Origin: Isoetes engelmannii
Lineage: Eukaryota; Streptophyta; Lycopodiopsida; Isoetales; Isoetaceae
Length of the DNA: 20,400 bases
Assembly: GCA_011763485.2 (NCBI GenBank)
Contig: JAANSK020283713.1
Span: 1 to 20,400, forward strand
Direction of reading: 5' to 3'
Part shown: positions 9,965 to 18,428 of the stretch, piece after piece
Numbering within the stretch: position 1 is the stretch's first letter
Layout of the letters: the number at the start of each line of letters is the position of its first letter
Notes under the pieces: generated by a model
The model's database searches: none
Told to the model about the DNA's origin: nothing
Seen by the model: only the letters and a program-made list of their open reading frames with translations
Position numbers and translations under genes: made by a program

Positions 9965-10123
9965 CATATTTTAACGTCGCGCCACAAAGGCAGCATCCAA
10001 TGGACATGCGACGGCACAATACAAAAGAGGACCGAAGTCCTTAAACAGAACGGGGACCGAAGTCCTGGAGCAGCAAACATCAAACTTTTATGCTTACATG
10101 CATAAACATGCAAAGAACATGCA
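9965..10123 (-). mobile_element. Foreign insert in the LINE, possibly a small retroposon with (TTCC)n tail
   Basis: Relative to the LINE reading frame, the sequence between ...SWEEEN (9855) and QAGFRP (10124) is extra. Together with the microsatellite, this piece reads on the minus strand as a body of about 150 bp followed by (TTCC)n, the layout of a retroposon with a simple-repeat tail. The short word aggca flanks both sides (about 9854-9858 and 10121-10125) and could be a target duplication. The body contains two copies of ggaccgaagtcc (10029-10040, 10054-10065) and a 7-bp hairpin (tttatgc / gcataaa, 10087-10106). No polymerase III box was found, so the class is uncertain. Confidence 0.4.
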
Positions 10124-11451
10124 GGCAGGCTGGTTTTAGACCAAGTCGATCGATTGTGGATCATATCTTGACTATTAAAGCATTGATGGAGGAAGCTAAA
10201 GCACATGGGAAGCTATTGTATTGTTTGCTAAGTCGTTTGATACATACTCAACAGAAATTACTTGATAAGTTAACCCAAATGGAGTTGCAAGAGATTGGGT
10301 GTTTGCTATTGGAAGGTTGCATGCACATGTGGAAGGAAGGATTGTCACCCCCATGGATTATCTGGCCAGGGCTGCCCACTATTATCGATACTTTGATATG
10401 TACATTCACCGATTAAAAATTTTGATTGATGTTGGGCGTAAATTCGTAAGTTGCATGATAAATGGATAATGCTTTTTATTGTATGCATATGACCTCCATT
10501 TATCTGCTCATAATGCAAGGAATCTTCAAGCACAGCTTGTTGCACTTGAATTTTTTTGTCTTAAATATGCGTTGACGGTCAATCTTGGTAAAACCAAGAT
10601 TCTTGGATTTGGGACATGCAAACATATCAACATACATTACAATGGTGAGCTAGTGGAGCATGCTACTTCTTACAAATATTTAGGATATGATATTTGTACC
10701 AACCCGCACCTTTGGTCGCTTGGTGTTAATCACCGCATTATTGCTGCTACAAAAGGTCTTGTATGCAATGACTAAAAAATGTAGACATGCTAATATCTAG
10801 TGCTGGAAGTTGCTTAAGCGACTTCTTGGTCCGCTTGTTGTGCAAGTTGCCCTGTATGGGTCAAAGATTTAGGGAGCCCAATTTCGAGGAAAAATGGGTT
10901 GAATTAGAATGCTTACAAAAGATCTCTCTTCAAAACTTTCTTGGGGTAAAGAAAAGCACCCCTTGTGAGATAACGCTTCTAGTGGCAGCTGAAAGAATAA
11001 TCCAGTTTTTTAGAAGATGTTTTATAGGAGCATAAACTTGCATTTACTGTTGTAGAAGCCCCAAAAATAATGCCAATGCTAATAAAGCCAGTTGGTATTG
11101 TGATGTTACTGATGGATTGCTTGCCTTAGCATTTCATTGGATGTTGATTAGGTACCAAGGGAGGCAAATCTTGCTAGGTATGTGCAAACACAGCAACAAT
11201 TGGCTGGTACTTTCGGAACTTCAATCCCCAAATGACACTTGGTCCTCACTCATATCTATCAGTTGAGATGCCTAAATATCTTGGTCATGTTATTGCCAAG
11301 TTCACAATTAGCACGCACATGCTTATGACAGAAGTTGGATGATGGATGAAGCTTGAACAAAAGGATAGACTATGTGCTTGTGAATTGGATGAGGTGGAAA
11401 AGAAGAACACACAATCTTTAGATGTACAAGCATGATAGTATTTGAGCAAAT

Positions 11452-11581
11452 TGTGAGACCGCTCGCGTAGATCTTGGTGTGGCATTTCCTGATGCCACCA
11501 CAAGAAGGTGGGATGGATTTCCCATAAACATCCGGATGTTTTGGCCAGTTGGTTAGGCCGGGGTGGTTAAGGAACGTTACA
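11452..11581 (+). repeat. 5' LTR of the TRIM
   Basis: Begins tgtgagaccgctcg and ends ggaacgttaca. It lacks the leading taatggaccca-type bases that precede the same word in the right LTR, so the left end may have lost about 13 bp, or the right copy may begin later than assumed. Confidence 0.85.
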
Positions 11582-11583
11582 AT

Positions 11584-11595
11584 TGGTATCAGAGC
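11584..11595 (+). other. Primer binding site of the TRIM
   Basis: The twelve bases tggtatcagagc, two bases after the LTR end, match the standard plant retrotransposon site complementary to the 3' end of initiator methionine tRNA. Confidence 0.88.
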
Positions 11596-11727
11596 AGGGC
11601 TCGAGATCGAGTCTCCATGAGAGCATAACTTGGATATCGTTGGACAGTATGGTCTTGGACACCATGGGATGGTGTGGTCTGTGGTCTTGTGATGCTCAAG
11701 GATGAGCATAGTTCTAGTGGGAGAGAT

Positions 11728-11870
11728 TGTAATGGACCCATGTGAGACCGCTCGAGTAGATCTTCGTGTGGCATTTCCTGATACCACCGCAAGAGGGTGG
11801 GATGGATTTCCCATAAACATCCGGATGTTTTGGCCAGTTGGTTAGGCCGGGGTGGTTAAGGAACATAATA
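11728..11870 (+). repeat. 3' LTR of the TRIM
   Basis: Starts TGTAATGG after the polypurine tract. The part 11741-11864 repeats the left LTR with five substitutions. The last few bases (ataata) diverge from the left copy (gttaca), so the exact right end is uncertain by several bases. Confidence 0.85.
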
Positions 11871-14040
11871 AAAATTCTCATCCTTAAGATGCAAAAGCTC
11901 CAATCTACGTGAGTTCTTCAGTGATATAGAATATTGGAAACAAACTGGCAAGTTTATACATGGGCAACTTGGTAGCGTCAAATAAAATGATTAAACATTG
12001 TACTTTGTCCCATACCCATTTTGGTTCTCGTGGATGTTAATATATACATACTCATTCCTGAACAAGAAACTAGTTTTTTACATTTGAGAAATACATATAC
12101 AACAATACAAATACATGGGAAGCTTTGGGCTTTCAAAGATCGAAACTACAACATGTTGTCTAAATATTCAATTTCATTTTTATTCATTTATAGTTTTGGA
12201 AGAATGTTTGTTAGTATGAATAAAAGTATGTGTACAGGTGCACAGGTTTAGATACATGGTTAAAAATGCATTGCTGGACAAAAACTGATGCACAAGTTAT
12301 ATTTTGTACAATTTAGGAAAGTAATCGTGTTGTTGAATAATCCCCATTGCAATTATATGCACTACCAATGACCATTCAACATAAAGCTACTCAATCTTTT
12401 GAAAATTTATACATCATCCTGTTAATTGAATGCGGTTCATATATTTAGAGCAGTTACTGTGTAAACAAAGTTGGATGCTGATGTGGAAACCAAGAGCAAA
12501 CTGACATGTTTTAAGGTACACTTGGCATTTTCTAAGTAAGCTAGACTGATAAAAGATAAGAATGCTGAAATTAACATGTGGTTGCATTTGCCAGACGGAT
12601 GCTTATACGAAAAATATGTTAGATGTATGCATTGGTTGTTTGTGGAATTTTGGACTAAGAGATAATAATATGTACCGTTGATTTCAGAATGATAATCTCT
12701 GCTTATATATCCATGATATACACTTACAATTTATAGCAGATGTTAAGGATCCCTATCAAAAACATCTACGTCCATTGATTACTAAATGTTATTAGGTGAA
12801 TAGACAAATGTCGGTAATAGTTTAGGATGCATGCTTTTCATATGAGCAGTTGTATTTGCATATGGTTGGTTATTCAAAGTACTGGCATGTTGGATAAACA
12901 AAAACATATAATATAATACTTGGGAATATATCTTCTTAGTCTATTGGAAGTCTATGCAGAGTCGAGTCCATTCAATCGCTTTATTGGAATACCAAGAATG
13001 GAGGAAAGTCCTTGTATGGTCTTGACATCAAATGCTTGTGCATTCGAAATAGTCTCTTGTTTGTTGGAATTAAAAGCCAATCTTGTAGCTTGTTTCTTGC
13101 AACCTTTCTAGCATAGCAGAACTCTGCCTTAAGCATCTTTGTCAACTTTCATTCACATATCATTAGTTTGGCTTTTAAAACCCATCTAAAGAATAGATGT
13201 AAGGGCAACCCTTAAACTGCAAGAACATCATTTTTTCGGATGCAATATCTGATATTCGTGGATGTTAAGAAATCTATTGTATTCTATCATTTACTATAAT
13301 TTGGTTCATTCATATAGTTCCAAAACTTTAAATACTGCTTTCAAAAATTACAATTGGCATCGAAGGCCTAGGCGATATTTCCTCCTTTTATCATGTCAAC
13401 ATGCATGCCACGATTGTTGAAGGCTTTGGCTTGCTTTTCTATGACCACTTGGTCTTCGTGAATGTTGAGAAATCTATTCTGCTCTATTTTATTCTATAAG
13501 ATAAGCAAGCCGTAGATTTATTGGGGTTTGCATAATGCATCAATACTTTGGTGTCGACATGTTGCATGGGGCATACGCTGTGGTGCTGGAATAAAGCTGG
13601 ATTATGTAATCCAAAAAGTGATTAAGGTAAGAAAAATCTAGAATTGGAGATTTCAAATTTTATAATCAAGTTATAACTTACAATAGATTAGATCTTAAAC
13701 TTTTAGCCGACGTTGTCATGAACCTATGCGAAAACAACGAAAATACATGAAAAATGTGCAACAAATACGCGAAGAATCTAATATACAATGAAGAATCAAG
13801 AATACAACAGTCCGAAGGTAAGCATAAACACAATACAGTTGCCTAGAAGGCTCAAGATTTGGCATTGAACCGGAATGGTTTGACAAGAATGAGGCGCCTC
13901 TATATATATCTAGTTCAACAGTCATGATCGTGTCACACCAACAGATGAGCGCGCCAAGTGTCACGCATGCATGTAGGTTCGAGGTTCTGGAATGTTCTAA
14001 AACCTCATGGAAACAGATGTAGAAGATGTAAGGGAATGTT
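11871..14040. other. AT-rich intergenic stretch, no gene seen
   Basis: Only short open frames without motifs occur (the largest, 13716-14087 on minus, has no recognisable domain). An imperfect repeat of about 45 bp, containing tcgtggatgttaagaaatct, lies near 13256-13300. Its diverged copy is near 13455-13500, and a shorter related word is near 12029. These are probably remnants of an old repeat family. No further LINE sequence was recognised right of the TRIM. Confidence 0.5.
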
Positions 14041-14048
14041 TTTAACAA

Positions 14049-14122
14049 GTATTGGTAGCTCATTTGGCAAAGATGTGTAACTCGCAACTAGAAGATTACG
14101 AGTTCAAGTCTTCCCTTGTGCA
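14049..14122 (+). mobile_element. tRNA-like SINE head (polymerase III promoter boxes)
   Basis: A box A match (tagctcatttgg, 14056-14067) and a box B match (gagttcaagtc, 14100-14110) start 44 bases apart, exactly the spacing in a tRNA without a long variable arm. The stretch aligns in register with tRNA positions 8-19 and 52-62. The acceptor, D and anticodon stems do not pair well, so it is not a working tRNA. A tRNA-derived SINE head or an old tRNA pseudogene fits. A body and tail were not delimited. Confidence 0.5.
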
Positions 14123-14243
14123 ACTAGCCTTTCACATTCGTGTGACGACCAGTATAATACCCGTAACTATTGGATGAAAACCTGTATATCGTCACACCAT
14201 CCGTGTTCTACGAAGACGCCAATTCTTCAAAGCAACTGGAGCC

Positions 14244-14336
14244 AGAGTACTTGGACTTGCTTTGTTCAGAGTACTTGGACTTGCTTTGTCCGAGTAACGT
14301 CGGAGTACTTGGACTTGCTTTGTCCGAGTAACGTCG
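14244..14336. repeat. Nested tandem repeat around a 20-bp unit
   Basis: The unit gagtacttggacttgctttg begins at 14245, 14269 and 14303. The word tccgagtaacgtcgg follows copies two and three, so a 34-bp unit is layered over the 24-bp one. Both strands stay open through it, giving spurious Ser/Thr/Lys-rich peptides. Confidence 0.92.
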
Positions 14337-14550
14337 GTGGAACTCCGCAACTTTCTCAAGAGCGTTACTCATATTCTCGAGGTTCCCAGGTCCAGTCACT
14401 TGAAGAGTATCCTTCCCAATCTACAAAGATCTATAACCGCCAATGCAGAAACTTAGATCATCAACGCTCAATAAAAAAACAAGGAGACCAGCATATAGGA
14501 TATAGGATTGGGAGGAACATTGACATGTTTGCAAACATTGTGCCGTTGCA

Positions 14551-14592
14551 CTAAATGTGCTAGATTGATGCCTAAATGTGCTAGATTAATGC
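14551..14592. repeat. 21-bp tandem duplication
   Basis: The word ctaaatgtgctagattgatgc (21 bp) is followed at once by a copy with one G-to-A difference. Confidence 0.9.
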
Positions 14593-15300
14593 ATGATTCG
14601 CCTAAACTTTAGAGTTAGGATTAGGATTGGCTGCTCTAGATATATGGAGAGTCCTCCTCATTGTACTCAGCTTTCTCCCCAATATTTTGTTTTTGATGTT
14701 TTTCCATTTTTGTTTTGATGATTCATGAGCATTTTAGGCAGCTTTTGGTAGTCATGCGGATTATGCCCCAAGGTGAATGTCAGGACCCACATCATAAGAT
14801 CCATTTTGCTAAGACAAACAAGTATGGAATGTTTCTTTATCAAGCAATTCTAGTTGGTGAGACATTTAGTTGGTAGTTCTATTTCAATTCATGAATTGTA
14901 ACCCGGAACGTTTTTTTTTCTAGATATAATATTCGTCCTATTGAAGTTCTAAAAGTCTCTAGAGAACTGGAATGCAATGATGGAAGCATATGTTCTTAGC
15001 AAGTGCATCCACGGGTGCAACTTGGATGTCCCACGTGCAAGGAACTATTGAACATTTTCATGGAGTGCATGGATATTCCGCCAGCTTGGATTTGGGTTAA
15101 GGAACTATTTCAAATTATTTTCTGTTAGATATCTCTGGTTTAACTTCTCGTAACCAATGGGACCATCAAATTTTCTACAATTTCAGTTCTAGTTTTTTTA
15201 AGGTAACTTTCTCGGTCAGAGTTTCTGGCATCTAATCCACTCCCTTCTCCAAATTCTTAAGGAAATTTGAAGGTCCCGGTGGTTACGGCGGTAAGCTCCG
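14593..15300. other. Stretch with no gene seen
   Basis: No open frame with a motif, no RNA gene and no element end was recognised. Composition becomes more GC-rich toward 15270. Confidence 0.5.
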
Positions 15301-15308
15301 CTCGCATG

Positions 15309-15396
15309 AAGTTTCCTGGAAAAAACCTTGGCGGCGCCGTCGCTCGTGGCTATCGCCACTCGCCGCGCCGCCGCCAAGGTTTTTTCCAGGAAACTT
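15309..15396. repeat. Perfect 28-bp inverted repeat with GC-rich loop
   Basis: The left arm 15309-15336 and right arm 15369-15396 are exact reverse complements (core gtttcctggaaaaaacc plus ttggcggcg). The 32-base loop contains its own hairpin, gtggc-tatc-gccac (15346-15359). The stem should be very stable as RNA or as a cruciform. Confidence 0.95.
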
Positions 15397-15756
15397 TCTG
15401 CTCTCGGAAGTTTCCCCTTCCAAAATGTTGAAGAGGAGGGGTGTCACATAAGATGTTTAATGGTTAAATGGCGTATTCGTATGGAATTTTGTTATAATGC
15501 TGATGTCAGCATATGGGATTCTCGACTTGCATGGTTTAAGTTTTTTTTTTTTTTGGTTTGCTTCTTTCTTTGGAAGGTTTGGTCGTGGCCTATTGTTTTC
15601 AGGAGTGCAGGACGGCGTGGCGATGGCAATCTGGCAGTGCTTGTGGAGATCTGCACAGTGGCCGATCATAAGAGTCCATGGGCTTTGGCCTTAGATTTGG
15701 GCGAGAAGCATGCTTTCTATTGGAGTTGTTCTGCCAGCCCTCTGCCAGACCTCTAA
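15328..15756 (+). other. Open frame of 142 codons, coding status doubtful
   Basis: It starts inside the inverted repeat. The first 30 residues (MAAPSLVAIATRRAAAKVFS and following) are Ala/Arg/Ser-rich and look like an organelle transit peptide. That composition is dictated by the GC-rich palindrome. The middle is a poly-Phe stretch encoded by a T-run (15540-15554), and the end matches no domain. The lack of motifs and the low-complexity centre argue against a gene. A broken exon of an unknown gene cannot be excluded. Confidence 0.15.
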
Positions 15757-15759
15757 ATT

Positions 15760-16880
15760 TTCAAACTCGAACAGAATAAGGACGATTGCTTTTCATGGCA
15801 TGGAACATGGACTGTCGTTTCATAGCAAGGGGTTACAATTCTCCCTTTCGCATTTGTATGCTTAATGGATGATTCAATTGCAGATTTGTAGATGAATGGG
15901 ACTATGCTTCTTCTCTTTTTTCGGTGATTGGTACCTTTGCCCTTGTTTTTCTTTCTAAGTTTTTGAAGCCCTCCTTCTCCTCGTTAGATGCCCATGGAGA
16001 TATGGTCGTATGCACTCTTCAGAAGCTTACACTTCCAGTGTCGGATTTCGGAGTGAGGCAAAACTCCTCTCGCTTGAAATAGTTTGTATTTTGTTTTTGT
16101 TTCCCTTGCTGTTCTTAAGCATATAGCGATTCAACTCAATGCTCTATAAATATGATTCAACTGGTGTTCTTCTAATCTAATTTGATTCAACTGGTGGTGT
16201 TCGTTTAGTCTAACATTTTGGTACCGATCGAACTCGGTGTGGTTCAAATCCCCAATTCTTACATGCAACTCTGTTTTTGGCCACTTGTCTTCTTTTGGGC
16301 CAAGTGTTAGTTTCCTTGATTGACTACATTGTTGACTTCATCCCATGGTTTCGAAATCATAGGATGACATGGAAAAGTTGGTTTGACCCCATCTTGTTTT
16401 GGGTGTGCGGCTACGCTTTGAGGATATGGTATATTCTCTCATTAATTCTCTAAATCAATGGTTCAGATTCAACGAGTATAACTAGCAAGAGGTCTACTTT
16501 AAAGAAGCTGGCTATTTATTTATGCAAGACCTGGCTATGAGAAGAAGAAGACTATTTGTTTTTCCTCAAACCTAGATCCAGTCAAGCACTAAGCCTCCAT
16601 TTCATCGTAGGGCAACATAATAAAAAAATTAAACTATGGAAACAATTTTTAGTGGCCATATACTTTGCCCAATTCATTTTGTATTGCGGAAGGGTATGTG
16701 GTTGGGCCTATGATTTCGGTATAGTATTGTATCCAAAATCGTACTTTTTGTCATGTTTCAGCAGCTTAATTCAGTTCAGAGGTCATATTTTTATTTTCGT
16801 GTGTTTTGGTTGGTTTTTTTTCAATGGGTCCAAGAAAGAAACATATAATATATTGCAAAATATATTGCAAATTTTGGAAG
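15760..16880. other. Stretch with no gene seen
   Basis: Short open frames only, several driven by T-rich tracts. A 13-bp word, gattcaactggtg, occurs at 16154 and again at 16184. A 15-bp near-tandem (aatatattgcaa) lies just left of the next hairpin. Confidence 0.45.
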
Positions 16881-16944
16881 GGGGAACCTTCGTGACCAGA
16901 AGGTTTCTGGTCTTCCAGAAACCTTCTGGTCACGAAGGTTTCCC
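16881..16944. repeat. Near-perfect 30-bp hairpin with 4-base loop
   Basis: The arms 16885-16910 and 16915-16940 are exact reverse complements (26 bp) around a tctt loop, and pairing extends outward through 16881-16884 / 16941-16944 with one G:T. Each arm contains a second palindrome: aaccttc-gtgacca-gaaggtt and ccagaa-ggt-ttctgg. Several alternative folds are therefore possible. Confidence 0.96.
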
Positions 16945-16974
16945 GACGTAACCCTTCAAGGCTCAAAAATTACG

Positions 16975-17060
16975 TCCATTCAAGCAACTCGAAGCTTTCT
17001 GTCCATTCAAGCAACTCGAAGCTTTCTGGCGAATCTATTGAAGCAACTGGAAGCTTTCTG
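16975..17060. repeat. Tandem repeat, three copies of 27-32 bp
   Basis: Copies one (16975-17001) and two (17002-17028) are identical 27-mers containing caagcaactcgaagctttct. Copy three (17029-17060) is a 32-bp variant (gaagcaactggaagctttct), and a partial fourth start, gtgaatct, follows. Confidence 0.92.
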
Positions 17061-17250
17061 GTGAATCTAGTTTCGGTTTTCGGCCCTCTTTACAAGCGAT
17101 TGTCTCACATAATAGACCTGCTGCTTCTGCAACAGAAAATATTTCCCAGGTTGTGAATCGGGTCCTTCCAAGGCCGACTTCTCCACAGGATGCTTCAGGT
17201 TTTTGGTTTTTCTAGTTCAAGACCGTCGGGATGAGCGAGATCTTCACCTT

Positions 17251-17420
17251 GAGCAGAATGCTCTATTTTCAAGCCAAATGCTTTGATTTTCCAAGCCAAA
17301 CCCTCTGATTTTCCGAGCAGAATGCTCTGATTCGAAGCATTCTAAGCTTTGATTTTCCAAGCGGAATGCTCTGATTCCAAGCCAAATGCTCTGCTTCTAA
17401 GCAGAATGCCCTGATTTTTC
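17251..17420. repeat. Degenerate tandem array, about eight copies of a 20-24-bp unit
   Basis: The unit is approximately gc(c/a)(a/g)aatgctctgattttccaa and recurs from 17251 to 17420 with a period of mostly 20-22 bases. Copies drift in the third quarter (tctattttc, tctgattcg, tctgcttct). No reading frame stays open through the array. Confidence 0.9.
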
Positions 17421-18428
17421 TTTGGCTTGAGTTAAAGCGAAAAAAATCCTCTGGTTTTTTTGTCTCCGGCAGGGCGATATCTGTTGCCTTCCATAGCCAC
17501 TATCCATAGCTACGGCATGCCCTACCTGACTATTGCCTCGCGTTTGAAACAAAGAAAAATCTTTTGGCGGCGCCGCTACATCTCCGCCAACGTCAAGCAA
17601 AGTGGGTGAGATATTCTTGAGTTTCAGCCGATGTGGGCATGCCATGTGTCCTCCATTCTGATCAAGAATCACAAACGGGTCTGCATTCTGCAATCCGGTG
17701 AAGTTTACCTGGTAGATCCGGTGAATTGCTGTCCTGTGGCAAATCGAACTAACCTGTTGTCCGCCCGGTTTATGGGCTGGCTCACTCCACTCCGGAATGC
17801 CAGAGCAGGTGTGAGTCCACATTACAACTTTGCCAAAAAAGTTTCCTAAAAATATAAACGAAGGAAATCTCCAGTAATTTTTGAGTCTTGAAGGTTACGG
17901 AAACGAAATTTTAGGATGTGGGTAGGGTTTCACGACGCTTTCCCTTTTTTTGCTCAGGTTTTTGCGGCGTGGAGCGGATGGGTTAGAACCGGCAGATATG
18001 CTGCCTTACAGCCATTTGGGAGTCGATTTGCAAGGGATTCAAGCTTGACTCAGCGCTATTCAGGCCAGTTTGAAGCCGGAGTTAAGGGTGTTTAGGTCAG
18101 ATCGAAGGCTGTCTGGATGCTTGAGCTATTCTTGGAGCTATTGTTGCTTGTTTTGGTTTTGTAGCTTGCTTTTATTCTCGAATGAAGCTTTGCTTCTTAT
18201 ATCCCTCGCAAATTTTGGACGTTCTGGTTTTGCTCGATTGAAGCTTCTATTGCGGCATTCCAGGATGGTTTCATGCTTTGTTTCTTTCTGGCTTTGTTGT
18301 TTCTTTGCTTGCCACAGGGCGGTTGGATATCTTGTGGACTTGTCTTCTCTAACAAGAGGATTAATTCAGGAATCCTGAATAGAGCACTCATTCTGGCAAG
18401 CTTTGCTCCCATTGCGGTTTTTTTTTTT
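17421..18428. other. Stretch with no recognisable gene
   Basis: Open frames at 17631-17849 and 18070-18378 on plus, and 17397-17822 on minus, overlap or lack motifs. The 18070-18378 translation is hydrophobic only because the DNA is T-rich. A GC island (ggcggcgcc, 17567-17575) echoes the composition of the inverted repeat at 15.3 kb. Confidence 0.45.

Larger units (their letters stand above)
9590..11451 (+). pseudogene. Degenerate LINE (non-LTR) reverse transcriptase
   Basis: Several frames line up with a plant LINE ORF2 in the correct order. RT entry is at 9720-9840 (GDKLEPSNYRTIMVSPILAK). After an interruption, QAGFRPSRSIVDHILTIKAL lies at 10124-10184. The palm box at 10473-10490 reads LYAYDL, where YADD is expected, so the first catalytic Asp is Tyr. 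Then come LTVNLGKTKILGFG (10570-10612), HYNGELVEHATSYKYLGYDI (10637-10695) and a C-terminal part, SLQNFLGVKKSTPCEI (10928-10972). A Cys-rich end (RLCACELDEVE, then a frame change to IFRCTS, about 11363-11432) resembles a LINE C-terminal Cys-His knuckle. The endonuclease and 5' end are not visible. It is broken by stops, by the insert at 9859-10123 and by the TRIM that cuts its 3' end. Confidence 0.88.
11452..11870 (+). mobile_element. TRIM (miniature LTR retrotransposon), about 420 bp
   Basis: Two direct repeats of 124 bp (11452-11575 and 11741-11864) differ at five positions and flank a non-coding core of about 150 bp. Just inside the left repeat is tggtatcagagc (11584-11595), the common plant primer binding site for initiator-Met tRNA. 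Just before the right repeat is the purine run agtgggagaga (11716-11726). The LTR ends look like TGTAA (11728) and TTACA (ending 11581). There is no protein-coding capacity, so movement would depend on proteins supplied in trans. Flanking caaat (11447-11451) and aaaat (11871-11875) could be a one-mismatch 5-bp target duplication. The element lies inside the C-terminal coding part of the LINE. Confidence 0.88.

Noticed and set aside
9767-10206. Overlapping open frames with Leu-Pro-Ser-Phe or Gly-Arg-Lys-Glu repeats, resembling repetitive or membrane proteins
   Set aside because: They are produced by the (GGAA)n microsatellite, which has no stop in any of several frames; the flanking residues match only the broken LINE on the other strand.
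11323-11820. 165-codon minus-strand open frame
   Set aside because: It runs through both TRIM LTRs and the core on the strand opposite to the element, its peptide repeats because the LTRs repeat, and no domain is present.
11452-11870. Cassandra-type TRIM carrying a 5S rRNA-like promoter
   Set aside because: The LTR is too short and I see no 5S rRNA internal-control-region sequence on either strand.
12021-12251. 76-codon plus-strand open frame
   Set aside because: AT-rich, no motif, no splice or promoter context; consistent with chance.
15328-15430. Organelle transit peptide at the start of the 15328-15756 frame
   Set aside because: The Ala/Arg-rich residues are encoded by the GC-rich palindrome itself and the rest of the frame has no mature-protein features, so I do not call a plastid gene.
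16198-16260. tRNA-like segment: box B match ggttcaaatcc (16241-16251) and a small hairpin accga-tcgaac-tcggt upstream
   Set aside because: A box A match at the proper distance is missing, the anticodon loop would have six bases and the acceptor stem does not pair. I could not support a tRNA or SINE here.
17029-17420. CRISPR-like array
   Set aside because: Repeats are directly adjacent with drifting sequence and no unique spacers, and the context is eukaryotic; these are minisatellites.
18070-18378. Hydrophobic 102-codon open frame suggesting a membrane protein
   Set aside because: The Leu/Phe/Cys-rich peptide follows from T-rich DNA; no start context, motif or homologous family is recognisable, and an overlapping minus-strand frame is equally open.
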